Source of the DNA: Spirodela intermedia
Taxonomy: Eukaryota; Streptophyta; Magnoliopsida; Alismatales; Araceae
Direction: 5' to 3'
Assembly: GCA_902729315.2 (NCBI GenBank)
Contig: LR746268.1
Coordinates: 4,023,501-4,087,500 of the forward strand
Length of the DNA stretch: 64,000 bases
Shown: positions 11,498-26,700 of the stretch, in pieces
Position numbering within the stretch: the first letter of the stretch is position 1
Layout of the letters: each line of letters starts with the position of its first letter
The notes under the pieces: generated by a model
What the model was told of the DNA's origin: nothing
The model's database searches: none
The model's input: the letters and a program-made list of their open reading frames with translations, nothing else
Made by a program: the position numbers and the translations under genes

Positions 11498-14400
11498 ATG
11501 TTAGTAGGACGGGAGAGCCTGGTGAGGCTCGTCGGGAAGAGGAAGAGGACTCTCTCCTCCTCCGCCGCCGTCTCCCTGCTCCACCCAGACCGTCCCACTT
11601 CGCCGCCTGCTCTTCCGGAGGGAGATGCAGGCGATGACGCCGATGTGTCCCGTACTCCTCCTGCAGCGGCGGTTGTGCGGGTTATGTCCGATTGCAAGGT
11701 TGGCGTGGGGGGGGAGGCAGAAAGCAGCGGCCGGGTGAAATGTCCCGTGTGCGGCACCGCTATTTTCGGGTCTGATTATGCCGTGAATTCCCATCTAGGT
11801 ACTGTAGTCCCATGTCGACGACACCTACATTACTTCTCTACTTTGCTTATTTTTCTCTCTTTTTTTCTAACGCCGTGCACGATTGCTTCAGATGGTCCTC
11901 TCAATATGTTGTCAGACATGGTGGGTGTATCCACTAGTCTATGAAAAACTTGGATAAATGCTGCACAATGCTTTGAAATATTTGACCTATTTTATTGAAT
12001 TTACGAATTTCTTCAATTCGATCGTCTTCGACTTTATTAGTCATTTCACGTCATGCTAAAAGCTTGGGCTCGATTTTCTTTTATTTTACTTATGTTCTCA
12101 CTTGTAACCAATGGGAAAGTATTATTCTACAGAAAAAAAAAAGTTTTAATATTTTCTGTATAAGTTTTGAAGTTTCATGTAACTTTCATTACGAGGGCGA
12201 TATTATACTTGGCCAGCAACTTTATGGGCGCGCATTGGTTTATTTTCAGTCATTATAAAAAAAAGGGGGCATGTGTACAATTGTTTGCCAAAAAAATTGT
12301 AGGGATGGTAGTAGTTCTATTCTTTTGTACTTGTGAGTGCTATATTACTCAATAATAACATTGAATGAAATTTTTGTAAATTTTTCATCCTTCTCAAGAA
12401 ATGGATATTCATGACTGTCATGTGGATTGGCAGATTCATGTCTATCTAGAGGTAGCAAGCGCAAAGTTAGTCAACCTACTCTTCTCCAGTTGAATTTTTT
12501 CTCAAAACCAAGCAATAAGTCTTGTTCAAAAGATTCGAAAATACAATGCAGATCTGTCGAAGAGCATGATATGGACGCTGATAATGAAGAAGAAAACCCC
12601 ACCTCTTTTGATTCTGAAGTGGCATCTGATCATTCTTGTGGAGTCAACTTATCTGTATCTGATTCAGTAGCCTATGCCCATGCCAGTAGAGAAATATGCG
12701 GTTATAATCTGCTGAAAAATAGAGCCAACGTTAATGCTGTCATTGGCAATGCAGATGATAAAGTGAATATCTCAAGTGCCTGTTGTTTACCTACCATCAA
12801 TGTTGACAACATTGAAAAATGTTCTGCGGGGTACTCTGAGTCTGTGAAAGTGCTAGAAACATTTATTGTTGGGCACAGATTTCATGAAAATATTGACTTG
12901 TGGCCTGGTGCTAGCATCTCAATAGTGAGGGAACCAGAAAATATTAATGATCGACATGCTATAAAGGTTTGTGTATGCTAATGTAAGCCTTTGTAGTTCT
13001 TTCTTCTTTATTTCATGTTCCTTGGTTCAGTTTATTGATTTTTCTTTACCTAGGTGCTTTATGCAATGTCTGGACACGAACAGACAGTTGGACATCTTCC
13101 TCGGCAGTTGGTGAAATATCTCTCTCCTCTGATTGATAATTACGGTTTGAAAGTCGAGGTATAATAACCAAGGATCCTATCTGGGTTGTCTCAAGTAAAA
13201 TTCCTTACAGCTTTCTTCCTTTGGTATGCTTTTATGAGAGCATCTAAGTTGTCTATTGTTCGTATACTTGATCATTTCATAGGCAGTTACTGTCATATTA
13301 TGTTTACATGTTGTTCTTAATGGGAACCAATTACTGTCTTTCTCGTGCTTATGCTTTGTGAACCAAAATTGGTGAGAGTTCACGGCAGGTTTGCCAATTG
13401 TCTTTTTCGGAATACTTCAACTGTGCGTTTCAGGCTTTTCAATATTGCTTTTTTGATTTATTATTTTGCACAAATTTTCTTTGTTGTCCATACATTGTTT
13501 TTTTTGCTATTTCGGACTTAATAATTTCTCTTATTCAAGAACAAAGAAAATGTTAAAGATGTAACTATTTTCTGTTCATAAATTCAGCCCTAAAAATATG
13601 TAAACTTACAACTTATGGTTATCGGATCGAAATTTGACTTGTGAATGGAGATAAATTTAAAGTGTGGAAAAATGGTAAAGCTGTCCTCAATAAAGTCTCA
13701 AATAATACCATGCCATTAATCTGTTCATTACTTAATACCCCCGGCTTTCTGCAGTTAGAGCTACCCTTGATGATTTCATTGTGTAATTCCAGCAAAGTGA
13801 ATTGTTGGCTTGATGAATTCTTGCACTAGGATGTAAACCTTTTATGCTACAATGATCATTTCTTGGCTGGTTTTGCAGGGATTTGTGACATCTCTTCCGA
13901 AACATCCTCGTGATGTGTTTCGGATTGACCTTGTTTGTCAGCAAATGGTGACTTATAGTGAGATGAAGCCTGGTGATATCCAGATTTTTGAATCCTTATG
14001 GGAAAATTCTATTCGCGTTGTTGGGTATGAGAACTTTCGTCCAAACAGAATGAAATATCAGCAAAACTTTCTTGTAATGATCAAAGAGGTTATGAATCAA
14101 CATGCTCAGTTGTTTACTGATGAGGAGAAATCCTTCCTTGGTATCTGTTCATTTTCCTGTTTGTTGGATGGTTTAATATTTACCATGTCATTAATGGAGA
14201 TTAATTTTTTTTCAGGTTCCTTTGGCTCATTTTCTGATGATAGTCAAAGAACTTTCATTCGTTTGTATACTCGAAAAGGTAAGTTCAACAAAAAATCTAT
14301 ATTCGGTTACTAGGCGCAATAGTGTTAAGGATTTTGATATGAAACATGAAGCATAAGTTTTTCCTGTCTGATGCACGTCAAATGATAGGACACCTACAAG

Positions 14401-14691
14401 ATCACAACAAATGCATTGTCAATTCTAATTTGTGCTGTGTGCTCTGAGATAATTTTTGAGCTATTATTTATTTGTCTTGCCTGTTCTTGAACCACGAGTT
14501 GTGTATATAGAATTTAGGGTTTTTAAAAAATGTCGGGTCCATTAAATAACTTGAATCAGAAAAGCTTTGTCTTTGTTGTGTTTGGAAATGGTCCTCTATA
14601 AATTCTACATAATCGGATATAGGTGCTTCTGTCACCTACCCTTACCATGGTGCTGAGCTACAACTTAGTAGGTGTGTTGACAATTGCTTCC

Positions 14692-14766
<75 letters not shown>

Positions 14767-17700
14767 CAACACACATACCCACACCCACACACACATACAC
14801 ACATGCTCAGTCGGTGCCCCTTGCCTCATTGCTAAGTCATTGAGTGATTGTGATTGAAGAAGAAGATGGAACCGGGGTGACCATTGAAGGCTGCCACTTG
14901 TGCAGTGCTGGGTAGGAATAGCCTGGCTGCCAATGACAGCTGCTTGTCAAGTGGGCTGGGGAACACTACTCAGAGCCAGGCTGGTCGGACTCAGTCTAGG
15001 CCTTGACCTTGGTTTCCTTACTGAGTGAGCTAGTTGGACTTGGTGAAAGCTTCTTGGGATGACTTTTTTGATCCAGGCCATTATCTTAGAACTCCAAGCA
15101 ACTAGGCATGCTGGCCCTGGAAGAATTCTATTGCTTTCATCTGTGTATCTTCTTCTTTTTCCCTGTGGATGGATCTTTCTACCTGTAAGCCTTGCATTTC
15201 GCTGCATTTGTCTTTCCAAAATGGAGTTCTAGGCAGAGGTCAGATTGAAGCATCATATACTACATGGAAAATACACAAGCAATACTTTGAGGCATTACCT
15301 GTGATGTTTGGTTGGCTATCCCAGATTCTTGCTCTCCAATAATATTTCCATAGAAGATGAAAGGGTAATTCATACTAGTTTTCAAGAATTCAACGCTTGA
15401 TTGAGTTGAAATCGCACTGTGGGGAGATAAAAAATATAAGCTTAATCTTCTATTGATATATGGATAGTGTCCGCATGTCTTAACTGAAAGGCATTGGAAC
15501 CTGCCACATTACATCATTATTCTGAAAAACTTTAACTTCCTGTTCATTTGCTAGTATACAATGTACTTGTGCATAAATATGCTTTGTTAGGTAATTGATT
15601 ACTGTTGTGAAAATTTTCAATATTTTGACAGTTGATTGATGAGTGGTGCAATTTAAATGAACTCTGCATAATTCTGTAGCTCTCATGTTATAGGCCCATG
15701 GTTTCGGATGTGTAATGTGCGTTATGCAGAGGTGCTGGATTCAACAAAAGCAATTGAGGAATTACAGTGTAATTTCTTTTGCTGATGCCGCACTCACTAC
15801 CCTTAATATTTTTCAAAAGTGCAATCCTTTTTTTCCCTAATATCAAGCTGGAATGTTTTATTTTCAGCTGCAGGGTATGTTGATCTTTTTCAATCTACAC
15901 AATATCCAAGTAAAATTGATTTGAGGGAGGTTACTGACACACTGACCATCACTGAACTGCGAGAAATTTCAAAACTGATATTGCTAAAGGTGTATCTTCT
16001 TTGGGCAGACTATAATTTTTTTTCTTCTTGTTTTGCTTCAGAACCGATTTATTTCTTATAAAGAGATGAAATCTTTTTGATATCCGTCAAGTCCATTGTT
16101 TTTGTGTTCTGAATTACATTTAGGTCTTGTTAAGAAATTTGTTTTGCTTTGGTTTTTATGTGCACGGACAAAATTATCATGCAGTTTGATGCAGCCATGA
16201 TGCCATATGTTCTTTGGATTTGAGGAAAATATTAGCTTGTTAGGGAAACTATGCTGTGGAGAGGAATGCAAAGGTCACTATTAGCATGGAGACTATACTG
16301 TACTATATTGAGAATCATTGTTAAAGGACAAGTCCCAGATCACTGGCCAGAGACCTGGAAATTTTTAGTGGTTAGGTCAATCCCTGGCCTGCTCTACGCG
16401 CCAGGTATTACCGTGGGTGTTCCACTGGGTTCTTATCAACCTATGGCACAGTGATTTCTCAATGTGTCAGTCAACTTTTCATCTTTGCAACTTTTGGTCC
16501 ATAACGAAATTGTCTTTTAGCTTAATCGAACTATATCAAGGCGAGCTTACAGTGCACAGAGAAAATTTTTAACGGATCAATTTTCTTCCTTGATTACTTG
16601 GTTGATCTTGCTGTCCAATTCAAATTTCTTGTCGTTGGTGTGCTCACAAGCTCTTTTGTCACAGCCATTTTATAGCCTTCAATTGCGAACTAGTCGTTCC
16701 CAGTGTTTCTACTGCAAACAGCTAGCTCTTCCTTGATTTTCCATTGCCTTTTTTTAGTTCTCCGATTTCCTTCTCAACATTGCGATTCAAAATGTTAGCC
16801 ACATTGGAAGCTTGTTGACATTTTTACTATTTGCAAGTTGGTTCTGCCATCCACATATAGTGTTGACACCAACTTGTTTAGTCGTTTTTGTACTGCAAGT
16901 GTCACTACAAATTGTTTTCACTGTTGATACCTACTTGGTAATGTGGTTTCATGCTACATATGTTGGCCATCGATCTTACCTTTTAATGACACCGATTTGA
17001 TAATGTTTTTATGCTGCAAGTGTCAACCATAGAGCTTCTCTTTTTGCCAACACAATTTTTCGAATGTGTTTTTGTGCTGTAAGTAGCGACCAGGAAATTT
17101 ATCTTTTTGTCAACGATTTCATAATGTTGACAGAAGTTCAATCCAACTATCGATATTTGCATAATCTTTCTGTTATCAACAGAACCAAGACTCTTCTCTT
17201 GTTTGTCTGTCATCATCTTGAAACATAGAATTATGTGTCAACTTCGAAGGTCGATTCAGATCTCCCAAACTTTGATGATTGTTATTATCAAAGACTCTCA
17301 GTTGATCATCAACCATAGTGGTGTGTCTTGTCCTATCAAAATATAATTCATTGCCACTGAAGAAGACGGTTTGAATTACAAACCCAGTAGAGATTTCATC
17401 TCACACTGAAGAAGATAAAAAATTATTGAATGGTATCGAATTTGCTTTGAGATGGATCACTTATCCCGCAATTGGAATCAGTACAATTATCCTTATATGT
17501 TGCATATATATTACCCGAAAGCTTCCTTTTTTTAGACTATTACATAACAGCTTAAAAGTAGACATCTTCATTTTTTGATGATATGTAGTCGCATTCTTCA
17601 TAATATTCTTACTGAACATAATTTCAGCCTAATACTTTCTTATTACTAAGGAAATTAGGATATTTTTTATGGCTCTTCTTAAATTTGGATTCTCCTATTT

Positions 17701-20700
17701 GTTGCTGTGCTTTTTATGCTTTGACCACCGGTGACAATGAGTAAGAGCTATTTTAGGATCCAATAGTTTTTGGTCTTTTCATTTTGTCCCTCGAACTTTA
17801 GTTAGTTGCTCTTTTTCGGACCACAATGATAATAACACGTAATCTTGTCACTTTGCTGTTCTAGAAAGAGCATATCTGCAGTTTAATCTTTTATTTTACT
17901 AATTCCGTTTGTAATCTGGAGCATTTTGGATGGCTCTTCCTAGATTTGGATGCTTGGCCATAGATTTGCTCCTACATTAATTCTTTGGCTTCTGGTGATC
18001 GTGCATTACAAGGTATACTGTACGGACAGATACGGGTCAAACAATGTTTTAATCCCTTGCTGGAAGAGATATCATTCTGGTTTACTAGTCTGGCACGATA
18101 GCTCTCTGTTGCATTCAAGTTTGTCATTTTCCTAGGTTGATAAGTCTATGTACCACTAGGTTGAGATACGTTTCACTTTTTTCGTCACATTTCCTTGCAG
18201 CAAGTTGTGTCAATGTCTCAATGCACGGTTGTAGACACGATTCTGCATTTCTGCTTGAAGGAAATATGGGTGCTGTTGTGAAAACTATCCTTTTTCTTAA
18301 ATGAGATCAATCTTGGTCGTTGGTTAGTATGTATTATGCGTTCGACTCTCTTTATATGGCGTTTTCATAAATGTTACCTTAAGGACATTGCTTCATATGC
18401 ATGGAAGTATTATATAAATTTCCTTGTCACGAAGTGGTGAGATTCAACAAAGAGGGAACACGCATAGTAACCCTTGTTGAATCAATCCTTCTAGAGAAAT
18501 CTGTGGGGGCTGCTAATGGATTGCGAGTCTAATCGCTTGGATTTCTTTTCACATGTGACTTATTCTTCTTTAGTTGTAATGTGCCAACATTGTTTTTCAG
18601 AAATGGCATAAATGTAAGACGAAAAACCTTTGGCTGTCTGTTGCATGACCACAAATATGTCACAATGATAAACTTTAGAAGAGTATGTGGTATTTTTGAC
18701 TGTCTTTTTCATGACGGCAAAGACATCAATCTAGTTTGGTTTAGAGAAAACATTGTCCTTCTGCCCAAATTTAGATGAATCCAACAAGCTTTTAAATCAT
18801 ATTGGGTCAGATTGTAGAAGATTTGAATGTGATCCGGTGCACTGATAGGTAACCCCAGTGCACGTGGAGAGAATCTTTTCTTATTTGATAAAAAGAAAAA
18901 CTCACTTATAAAGGAACCAGGGTTTGGTGTTTATATCAGACCCTTGGAAGCTTCTAGACACAGACATATAACTACAAAAAAACATAAGGTATACTAAATA
19001 GTATATTTTGCACATCTTGACAGCACTCCCCCTCAATCTGATGAGTGGATTTCATCCATTCCTAGCTTGAAAATAATCTTATGTAGTTGTCTGCCCGAGA
19101 TGTTTTTAAGCATATCTACTAGTTGATTGTTTGCTGAGATATATGGCATACATATCAAATTTGCCTCAAGCTTTTTTTTGATAAATTGATGATCAAGGTC
19201 CACATGTTTGGTACAATGATACTGTATCAGATTATGGACAAGATCAATTTCTGACTTATTATCTCAATAAATCTTTATGAGACCAGTTAAAGAGATTTTT
19301 AGCTCGTCAAGTAAATTCTTCATCTAGAGTAACTTGCATACACTTTGGGCAAGGCTCTCAATTCAGCTTCAGCACTTGAACTAGTAATCACATTTTATTT
19401 TTTTACTTCTCCAAGTAACAAGGTTGTCTTCAATAAATATGAGAAGTTGATCTTTGATTAATCATTGATCCTACATAATCAGCATGTGTAAACATTTCGA
19501 CTTCTACCTTCACACTTTGTATAAAATGAATTCTTATGCCTTTCAAGTAATGTGACACTTGATAGTTGCATGTAAATGAGATTCTTTTAGCTGATGCTTA
19601 AATTGACTTAATATACCCCATGCATACACGATATCTGGTCGAGTATGTGTCAGATAAAGTAGTTGACCAATGAGACGTTGATACATCTCATGGTCAACAA
19701 AAAATTCTTCCTCTAACATGCATAGTTTGCAGTTTGGATCTATAGGTGTACTGGCTGATTTATACGTAGATTTCCCTATTTTCATCAACAATTATGTTAG
19801 GTAATTACATTGAGAGATGAAAATACCTTTAGAAAGTGATCCACCTTAATTCCCAGCAAATATTTGAGTCATCATAATATCTTGATATCAAATTTTTTAG
19901 CCAAACAATAGCTCATGTTGTGTTTTTGCTTCATCATTTACTGTGATGATAATATCATCAACATAAATGATTAGAATCGTAATTATCCCTGAAGAAGAGT
20001 GTTTACAAAATAAGGTACGATCACCATTACTATGACTATAGTTTAATTTTTCATTGCATTATAAAACGTCCAAATCATGCTTGGGGTGACTATTTTAGTC
20101 CATAAAGAGACTTATTTAATTTGTAAACAATTTTCGATGAATGTTGACCCTCATACCCTGGTGAAAATAGAAACTTTTTCAACAAGATCACCATATAAGA
20201 AATCATTTTTAACATTATACTGTTGAATGTCTCAACTGAAATTTATTGTTAAAGATAATAAAATTTGACAGTATTACCATAAGTGCAAAAGCTTCCTGAT
20301 AATTGATTTCATATACTTGTGTATAGCCTTTAGCCACCAACCAAGCTTTATATCCCTCAATCGAACCATCTGATTTATATTTCACCATAAACATCCATTT
20401 GCAACCAACTGTCTTCTTATCCTTCGGTAACTCCATCAGATCTCAAGTCTAGTTTTTTTCTTGAGTTCTTATGTCATCATTCATAGCTTGTTTTCACTCA
20501 TTGGATAGAGCCTCTAAGACATTTTTTAGAATGATAGTGGTGTCTAAAGAGACAAGAAAAGACAGATAGGATGGAGAGAGTTTGTGGTAAGATAAAAAAT
20601 TGGCTGATGGGTACAAAGGTTTCTTGGTACACTCTCGTATTAGTTTTCTTAAGGTAATAGGAAGTGAATTCCAATATGGAATGCCTTGATCATCAGATGG

Positions 20701-23700
20701 AGTAGATGTGGAATTCTACATATTTTCTAAAGTCAAATCATAATCTTTTTTTTTTTAAATCTTAGATTTTCTCTCTTAGAGTAGACTTTGCCAAATCTAA
20801 GTTTTCAAGAAGTAGATCTGGGATAAAACAAGATTTTTCAAGGACTGAAATAGGAATAGACAAGTTTCCTGAGGATGATGAAGCTAAATTATCTACATAC
20901 TGATCAATATGATCTGTAATAAATAAAATTTGATCATCGAATGAAGAGTTTTCAAAATAATGTTCTAATTCACAGAATGTAATGTCCATTGATGTAAAGA
21001 ATTTTTGAGTAAGAGGATGATGACATTTGTACCTTTTTTGATTATTAGCATATCTAAGGAATATACATTTGAGTGATTGTGGTTTTAATTTCCCTTTGGT
21101 TTTATTGTGATGACGAACAAAGGAAACACAACCAAATGTCCTAGGTTCTAACATGGTTGTAATTTGATGGTGTGGAAAGTGGACTGCCAATAAGTCTAAA
21201 GGACTATGGAACCCTAAGGTTCTAGAGGCCAATTGATTGATGAGATATGTAGTTGTTAGGACAGCTTCACCCCATAAAATTTTTGACACATTATTTTGAA
21301 ATCAAATTGATCGAGTTATTTTTAAAAGATGTCAATTTTTCCTCTCAGTTACGCCACTTTTCTATGGAGTATATACATGAGGATTCATGTATGATACCTT
21401 CTGATTGGAAATACTAATTCAGACTTTGGCTAAAGTATTTTTTAGCATTACCGGATCGAAGTTTCTTTATACTGATGCCAAATTGATTTTTAATCATAGT
21501 GCAGAAAAAAATTAAAATTTTACACACATGAGACTTCTGTTTTAGAAGAAACACTCACATACATCTATAAAGGTGAGAAAACACTTATTTCCACGAATGT
21601 CATTAATGGGACAGTTCCTAAATGTCACTATGAATATGGAAGAAATGAATCTCACTCTTTTCTCCTTGAGTTTGAAAGGAAGCGTGAGTGTGTTTAGGGA
21701 ATTCACACATCAGACTTAAGGGTATCTAATGAAACCTTTTGAAGCAAAGTATAGAAAAGATTTTTCAAAGTGCTGAAGTAAAGATGACCCATTCATTGTA
21801 CAGTAATTGTATTTTAAGGACATCTTCTAGAAGCTTTAGGTGTTTGGCTCAGTCCTAGGAAATAGAGTCCTTCACATTCTCTAGCAATTTTAATCCTCTG
21901 ACAATATACCTTATCAAATATTACAAAAATATCCTAATCAAAATAGGCATGATAAGGTGAATTTTTCACAAGTTTCTTGACAGATAAAATTTGTAAATAA
22001 TTTTTGAATATGGAGGATATTAGTAAGGATTCTAAGTGGTTCAAGGTTAAGATCTCCTATGTCAATCACTTGATCTTTCTGAATTTTCGTTAATAAATAA
22101 CATCAAAAATACTATTTTAATCTCTAGAATGATTCCTAAGGATGCTAAAAGAATATAGCTATTGAGAATATTTCAATCGAACTACAAAGAGTTGACTAAA
22201 TCAAGGAGGATCATGAGTTAACTACAGTTGACTTTTCAATGAAGATTAAGATGAGAAGATAGAAGATGATTGACTTAGGCACACTAAGAGGAAATGGACG
22301 AAACCTAAATTGATGACTTTTTAATGGATGGTTGAAAGTGATGTACATGAAGGAAATCTCTAACCACTCTAGATTACCCTGTCACCTAAGAGATTAATAG
22401 ATATGTCAAAAAGAACCTTAATCTACTCCTATCTATTATATCAATCTTCTCTCAATTCCTCTCATCGTTAACACCATGCTCAACCTTAATAGATTAAGAG
22501 ATCACTAAATTGAAAGGAAAATGGATGAAATTTGAATCTACTTTACTCAATATATCTATTCTTCTCTCACTCAATCTCAAGTGAGATCAATCTTGACAAG
22601 TCGAGAGATTCACAAGACTTGAGAGAATGAGAAGGAATAGATGAGATGAATAAAACTTAAGGCTCAATCCTAGTGTCACTTTAGGAGATCCTTAAATCTA
22701 ACTCCTACCTACCCTCCAAAAAGATCCAACTCTCACGAAGATGATCATTAGAAGAGGGGATACAAGAAAAGAAATATGATTTCATTAAAATAAAATATAT
22801 AAGTACATAAATTCACTACAGAAATTAGAGTGCAATGCATTACTTGTTGACCCTTGGAGTGCTTCAAGGGGATCTATCTTCAAGAGTTCTTTGACATACC
22901 TATTTTGGTGAAGTTCTTGAACTTGTTTATCTTCTCCTTTATATGGCTCCTCTCCCAAACAACAAATGCCTTTTCTCTCTCATTCTCCAAGTTTTTACAA
23001 TCATCCTGTAAGCTTAAATCTTAGCCCTTAGATCCTCTTCAAGCATGTACATCCGTATGATCCTCTTCAGTATGTGCACCACAGGCTATCTCGAAAATCA
23101 GACTTTTGATTTTTCCTTTGACTAGATTGAGGATGTCAAACTTGATATGTGGATTTCTTCATATTTTTCTCCCTGTTTAATCATAAATGCAGCATTATCA
23201 ATTTTAGGCACTGATAACAGTATTTTCTGATGATTTTCTTCATTCAAAATGATTGAAATAGCCTCATCTAGATCAGATTTCTGCTCATGGTTCAAAATCT
23301 GTTATGTGACATGATATAAAATAGAGTTTAAGTCCTACAAGAAATGTAAAGACTCTTCTTTGTTCTATGAAATTTCATAAAATAGTAATCTCCTCAAGTT
23401 TTTTTGTGTTGAGACAAAGCTTGCATTCCATCATGTAATTGAGACCTGCCATAAACCCTTCAAATCTCTAGCATATTCCATCATGTGTCTATTTCCTTGC
23501 ATTATAGACATAGATTTTGTCTCTAGTTCGTATATACAAGCCTCATTATTCTTACATGACAATTTTGTGTGAACTATTTCCCACAATTCTTTAACTATGG
23601 CCAAGAAGAAAAAATCTGGACTAATTTGGGAAATAATCATTCCCTAGAGCCAAGTCTTGATTAGTGCATCTTCTTCTCTCCATCTATGGTATTCATGGGA

Positions 23701-26700
23701 CAGGGGATCCGGTTTCCCTCTACCAGATGATGTAACATTCTTCTTCCAGTCAGAACCTCTTAACATTTTCTGACCATTGTATCAAATTATATCCAATTAA
23801 TTTGAACTCTGCAGACATTGCAAGAAGTTCTACTATTAATCATGGACCATTGGGACCAAGGTTAGAGTCCCTCATGGATGGAAGATCTCTTACTGAAGAT
23901 CAAGAAATATCTCCCACATTTTTCATCTTAAGAAAATGGGCGGATTCACCAGATCCAGTATTTCGTCAACAGATCTCAATGGAGATGAAGGAAAAAATGG
24001 TACAAGAATCGTAACTGCATTCTAATGTTCACCAGATCTGGTATTCTGTCAACATATCTCAATGGAGACGAAGAAAAAACGGTACAAGAACTGTAACTCT
24101 AGGAGAATAGATCACTGTGGAAGGAAGAAATGGAGCAATCACACTTGGATTCGCTCTGATACCGTGTAGAAGATTTGAATATGATCCGGTGCGCTCACAG
24201 GTAACCCCAGTGCACATGGTGAGAATTTTTTTTCTTATTTGACAAAAGGAAAAACCCACTTACGAAGGAAGCATGGTCTGGTATTTATATCAGATTCCTA
24301 GAAGGTTCTAGACACACAGACATATAACTACAAAAAACTTTAAGTATACTAAACAGTATATTAGACACATCCCAACAACACAGACACATTGCCAAAATGT
24401 GTCTACTAATGGAAAATTTAAATCCTACTGGTTCAAACATGGTCCTGGTACAAGTTGGGATTGCAAATGCGAGAAGAGTACATTGAATCATGTGGATATA
24501 AAGCTTCTTCTCTCTTAACAGTACTATAGCGTCTTTGAATTGATGATTTCATTAGCGTCAATGTAAATAATTAAATTTCTCGAATTTTTCTTACTAAAGA
24601 ACATTTCTTGTTCTTGTTCCTCTTTTTCCTGAAGGAAGTTCCATAACTCGTTTTCTGGTATTTGTTTCTGATGGATTTTCAAATATTTTCTTCTTATCCT
24701 CAGAAAGGCCTCAATAATAACAAAAAACATGAGTTTGTTGATTCTCTTTGTACTGCATATGAAGATGGAACATGGTAACAACAAACTTCAAATCTTCCCT
24801 TAGTCTTTCATTCTTATTAGCTTTGATCCTTTAGAGTTTCTGGGCGTTTATTCTAATTCTTTCTCAGTACAGCCTTTTGCTACCAAGCATGATTTCAGAG
24901 AAAGCAGGTACTTGTGTGAAGATTTCTTCTGTTGCTGATTCACTACTATGGCGGATTCAGGTGTGCCCATGGTTTGCTTTAAAATTTCTTTTTTCGGCTT
25001 TTTTAGATGCTAGAAAACCATTGCTTATGAAAGTGCACTTAGTTGTTGAATCAAATTTATTCTATTTTCCTCCACTAACAATCTTACTTTTTGTAAAGCG
25101 TCTTTTCTTCCTTAATGGTGAGCAGGATCTCTCAGCTTTCCTTCTAGTTGATTTAGGGCTGGTGAAATATCCAACCTATGTCTGCAATATCTCTCAACCC
25201 ATTTTTCATGGTCGTAATAATTTCGTTGCATATGAAGAGGTGCAATTTTGCTCTTGTCACTATTCCTTTGGTACGATTCTTTGCCACTTAGTTTTTGTAG
25301 TTATTTATGCATTCTAAGTCTTCTCAAAACATGTCAACAGGCCATTGAAGTCGCACAAATAATGGACCAATCCCTTGAAGAAAACAATGTTGAGACAGTA
25401 AACAGATGCATCGAATTGTCCACTGGCCACATTTCTAGTTCTTTTGAAGAAATGTCCGGGTCTTCTTATGGCTATCAGGCAACATTTCTGTCATGTTTTT
25501 CAGCTTCATGGGTCTACTCGAAAGTGGTCACTTTGGGGGTTTCATTTCTCGAGTGTGAGAAGAGGTATGGAGAAAAGTCTCTTATTTTTTCCCATTATTC
25601 TGGTATCAGGATTTGTTGGTATCTTGATATTATCTGGTATTGTCTAAGCTTTTCTTTTGTATTGAGATAATATTATTTTAGAGTTGAAATTTTAATATAA
25701 CCTGCATCTTGTGTATCTTTGCCATGAACAACTTCAAATAATATGTTTTTCATGAATAAACATCAAGTTATTTTCAATTGCGAGGCTTTTTAATCCCGGT
25801 TTTTAGATGGCGGATAATTTTCACCGTATAGTTTCTTGGAAAGGCCAAATTTGATTAATGCAACTATGTGGCTGTGGATCTGAGATGTTATTGGCGGGAA
25901 TTTAACTTTTGTGTAATCACGAAGTAGCATGTGTAATTAATCTACGTATATAATTATTCTTCTTTAAAAAAAAGATTGAATTTGTCTTTTCACTAAGTAG
26001 CGCCTATTTTTTAGTGTATTGGCTTTTGCACGCTCGATCAGAATAATCAGAGACTCTTTGCCTGTATTCTCCATGAACTTCCTAAAAGGGCATAGGCTGC
26101 ACAGAAATTGGATATGCTTGCATTCCTTTTACAAAATGGAGGCCAATTCTTATCAAAATACCAATACTTCTTCTCTTCAAACATTATCTTTGTAATGTGA
26201 AAAGTCGAACGAAATCCGCTGGGGTGGCTACAGGCTTTTACGAGTATCCAAGTCCATGCTCTCGTATACTTCTGCATTCATTCTTTTTTTGGTATGCTGT
26301 ACCTGTCTCTGTTCCTTAATATTCTTGCATTTTTAGGCATAAAGACGCTGTGAAGCTTCTGAAAGGCCTCCTGAAAAGATGTCTGCATGACAGAAAGCGG
26401 GGTTACTGGACTCTCCGGTTGTCTGTTGATTTGGAGCACCTGGGCTTTGCCAATGAGAGCCTTTCAGTTGCTGAAGAGGGGATTCTCGATCCGTGGGTTC
26501 GTGCTGGTTCAAGACTTGCGTTGCAGAAGAGAGTGCTGCGCTTGGGAAAGCCACCCAGACGCTGGAAAATACCGGATTTCGCTGCTGCTATTAGAAGAAA
26601 GATCCCTGAAGTAAGCATTTGGATGGATCTAATTTCTGTGTTAACCACTAATTGGTTATTCTCTCTTCATTCTCTCAGTTTTCCATTTGTCAGTATAATT

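Larger units (their letters stand above)
18813..24380 (-). mobile_element. Ty1/copia LTR retrotransposon, decayed, antisense in FAN1 intron 7
   Basis: Two direct LTR copies bound about 5.5 kb. Read on the minus strand, the 5' LTR (24380-24165) starts TGTTG and ends TACA. It is followed by CGGTATCAGAGC, close to the initiator-Met tRNA primer-binding site. The 3' LTR (19022-18813) is preceded by the polypurine tract TTGAGGGGGAGTGC. Gag, integrase, reverse-transcriptase and RNase-H-side fragments follow in copia order between them but are broken by stops and frameshifts. Flanking CAGAT (18808-18812) and CAGAC (24381-24385) may be a target-site duplication with one change. The element looks old and non-autonomous. 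Confidence 0.9.

Noticed and set aside
14623-14835. Open frame with Ser-Leu and His-Thr runs
   Set aside because: Translation of a compound microsatellite inside a FAN1 intron.
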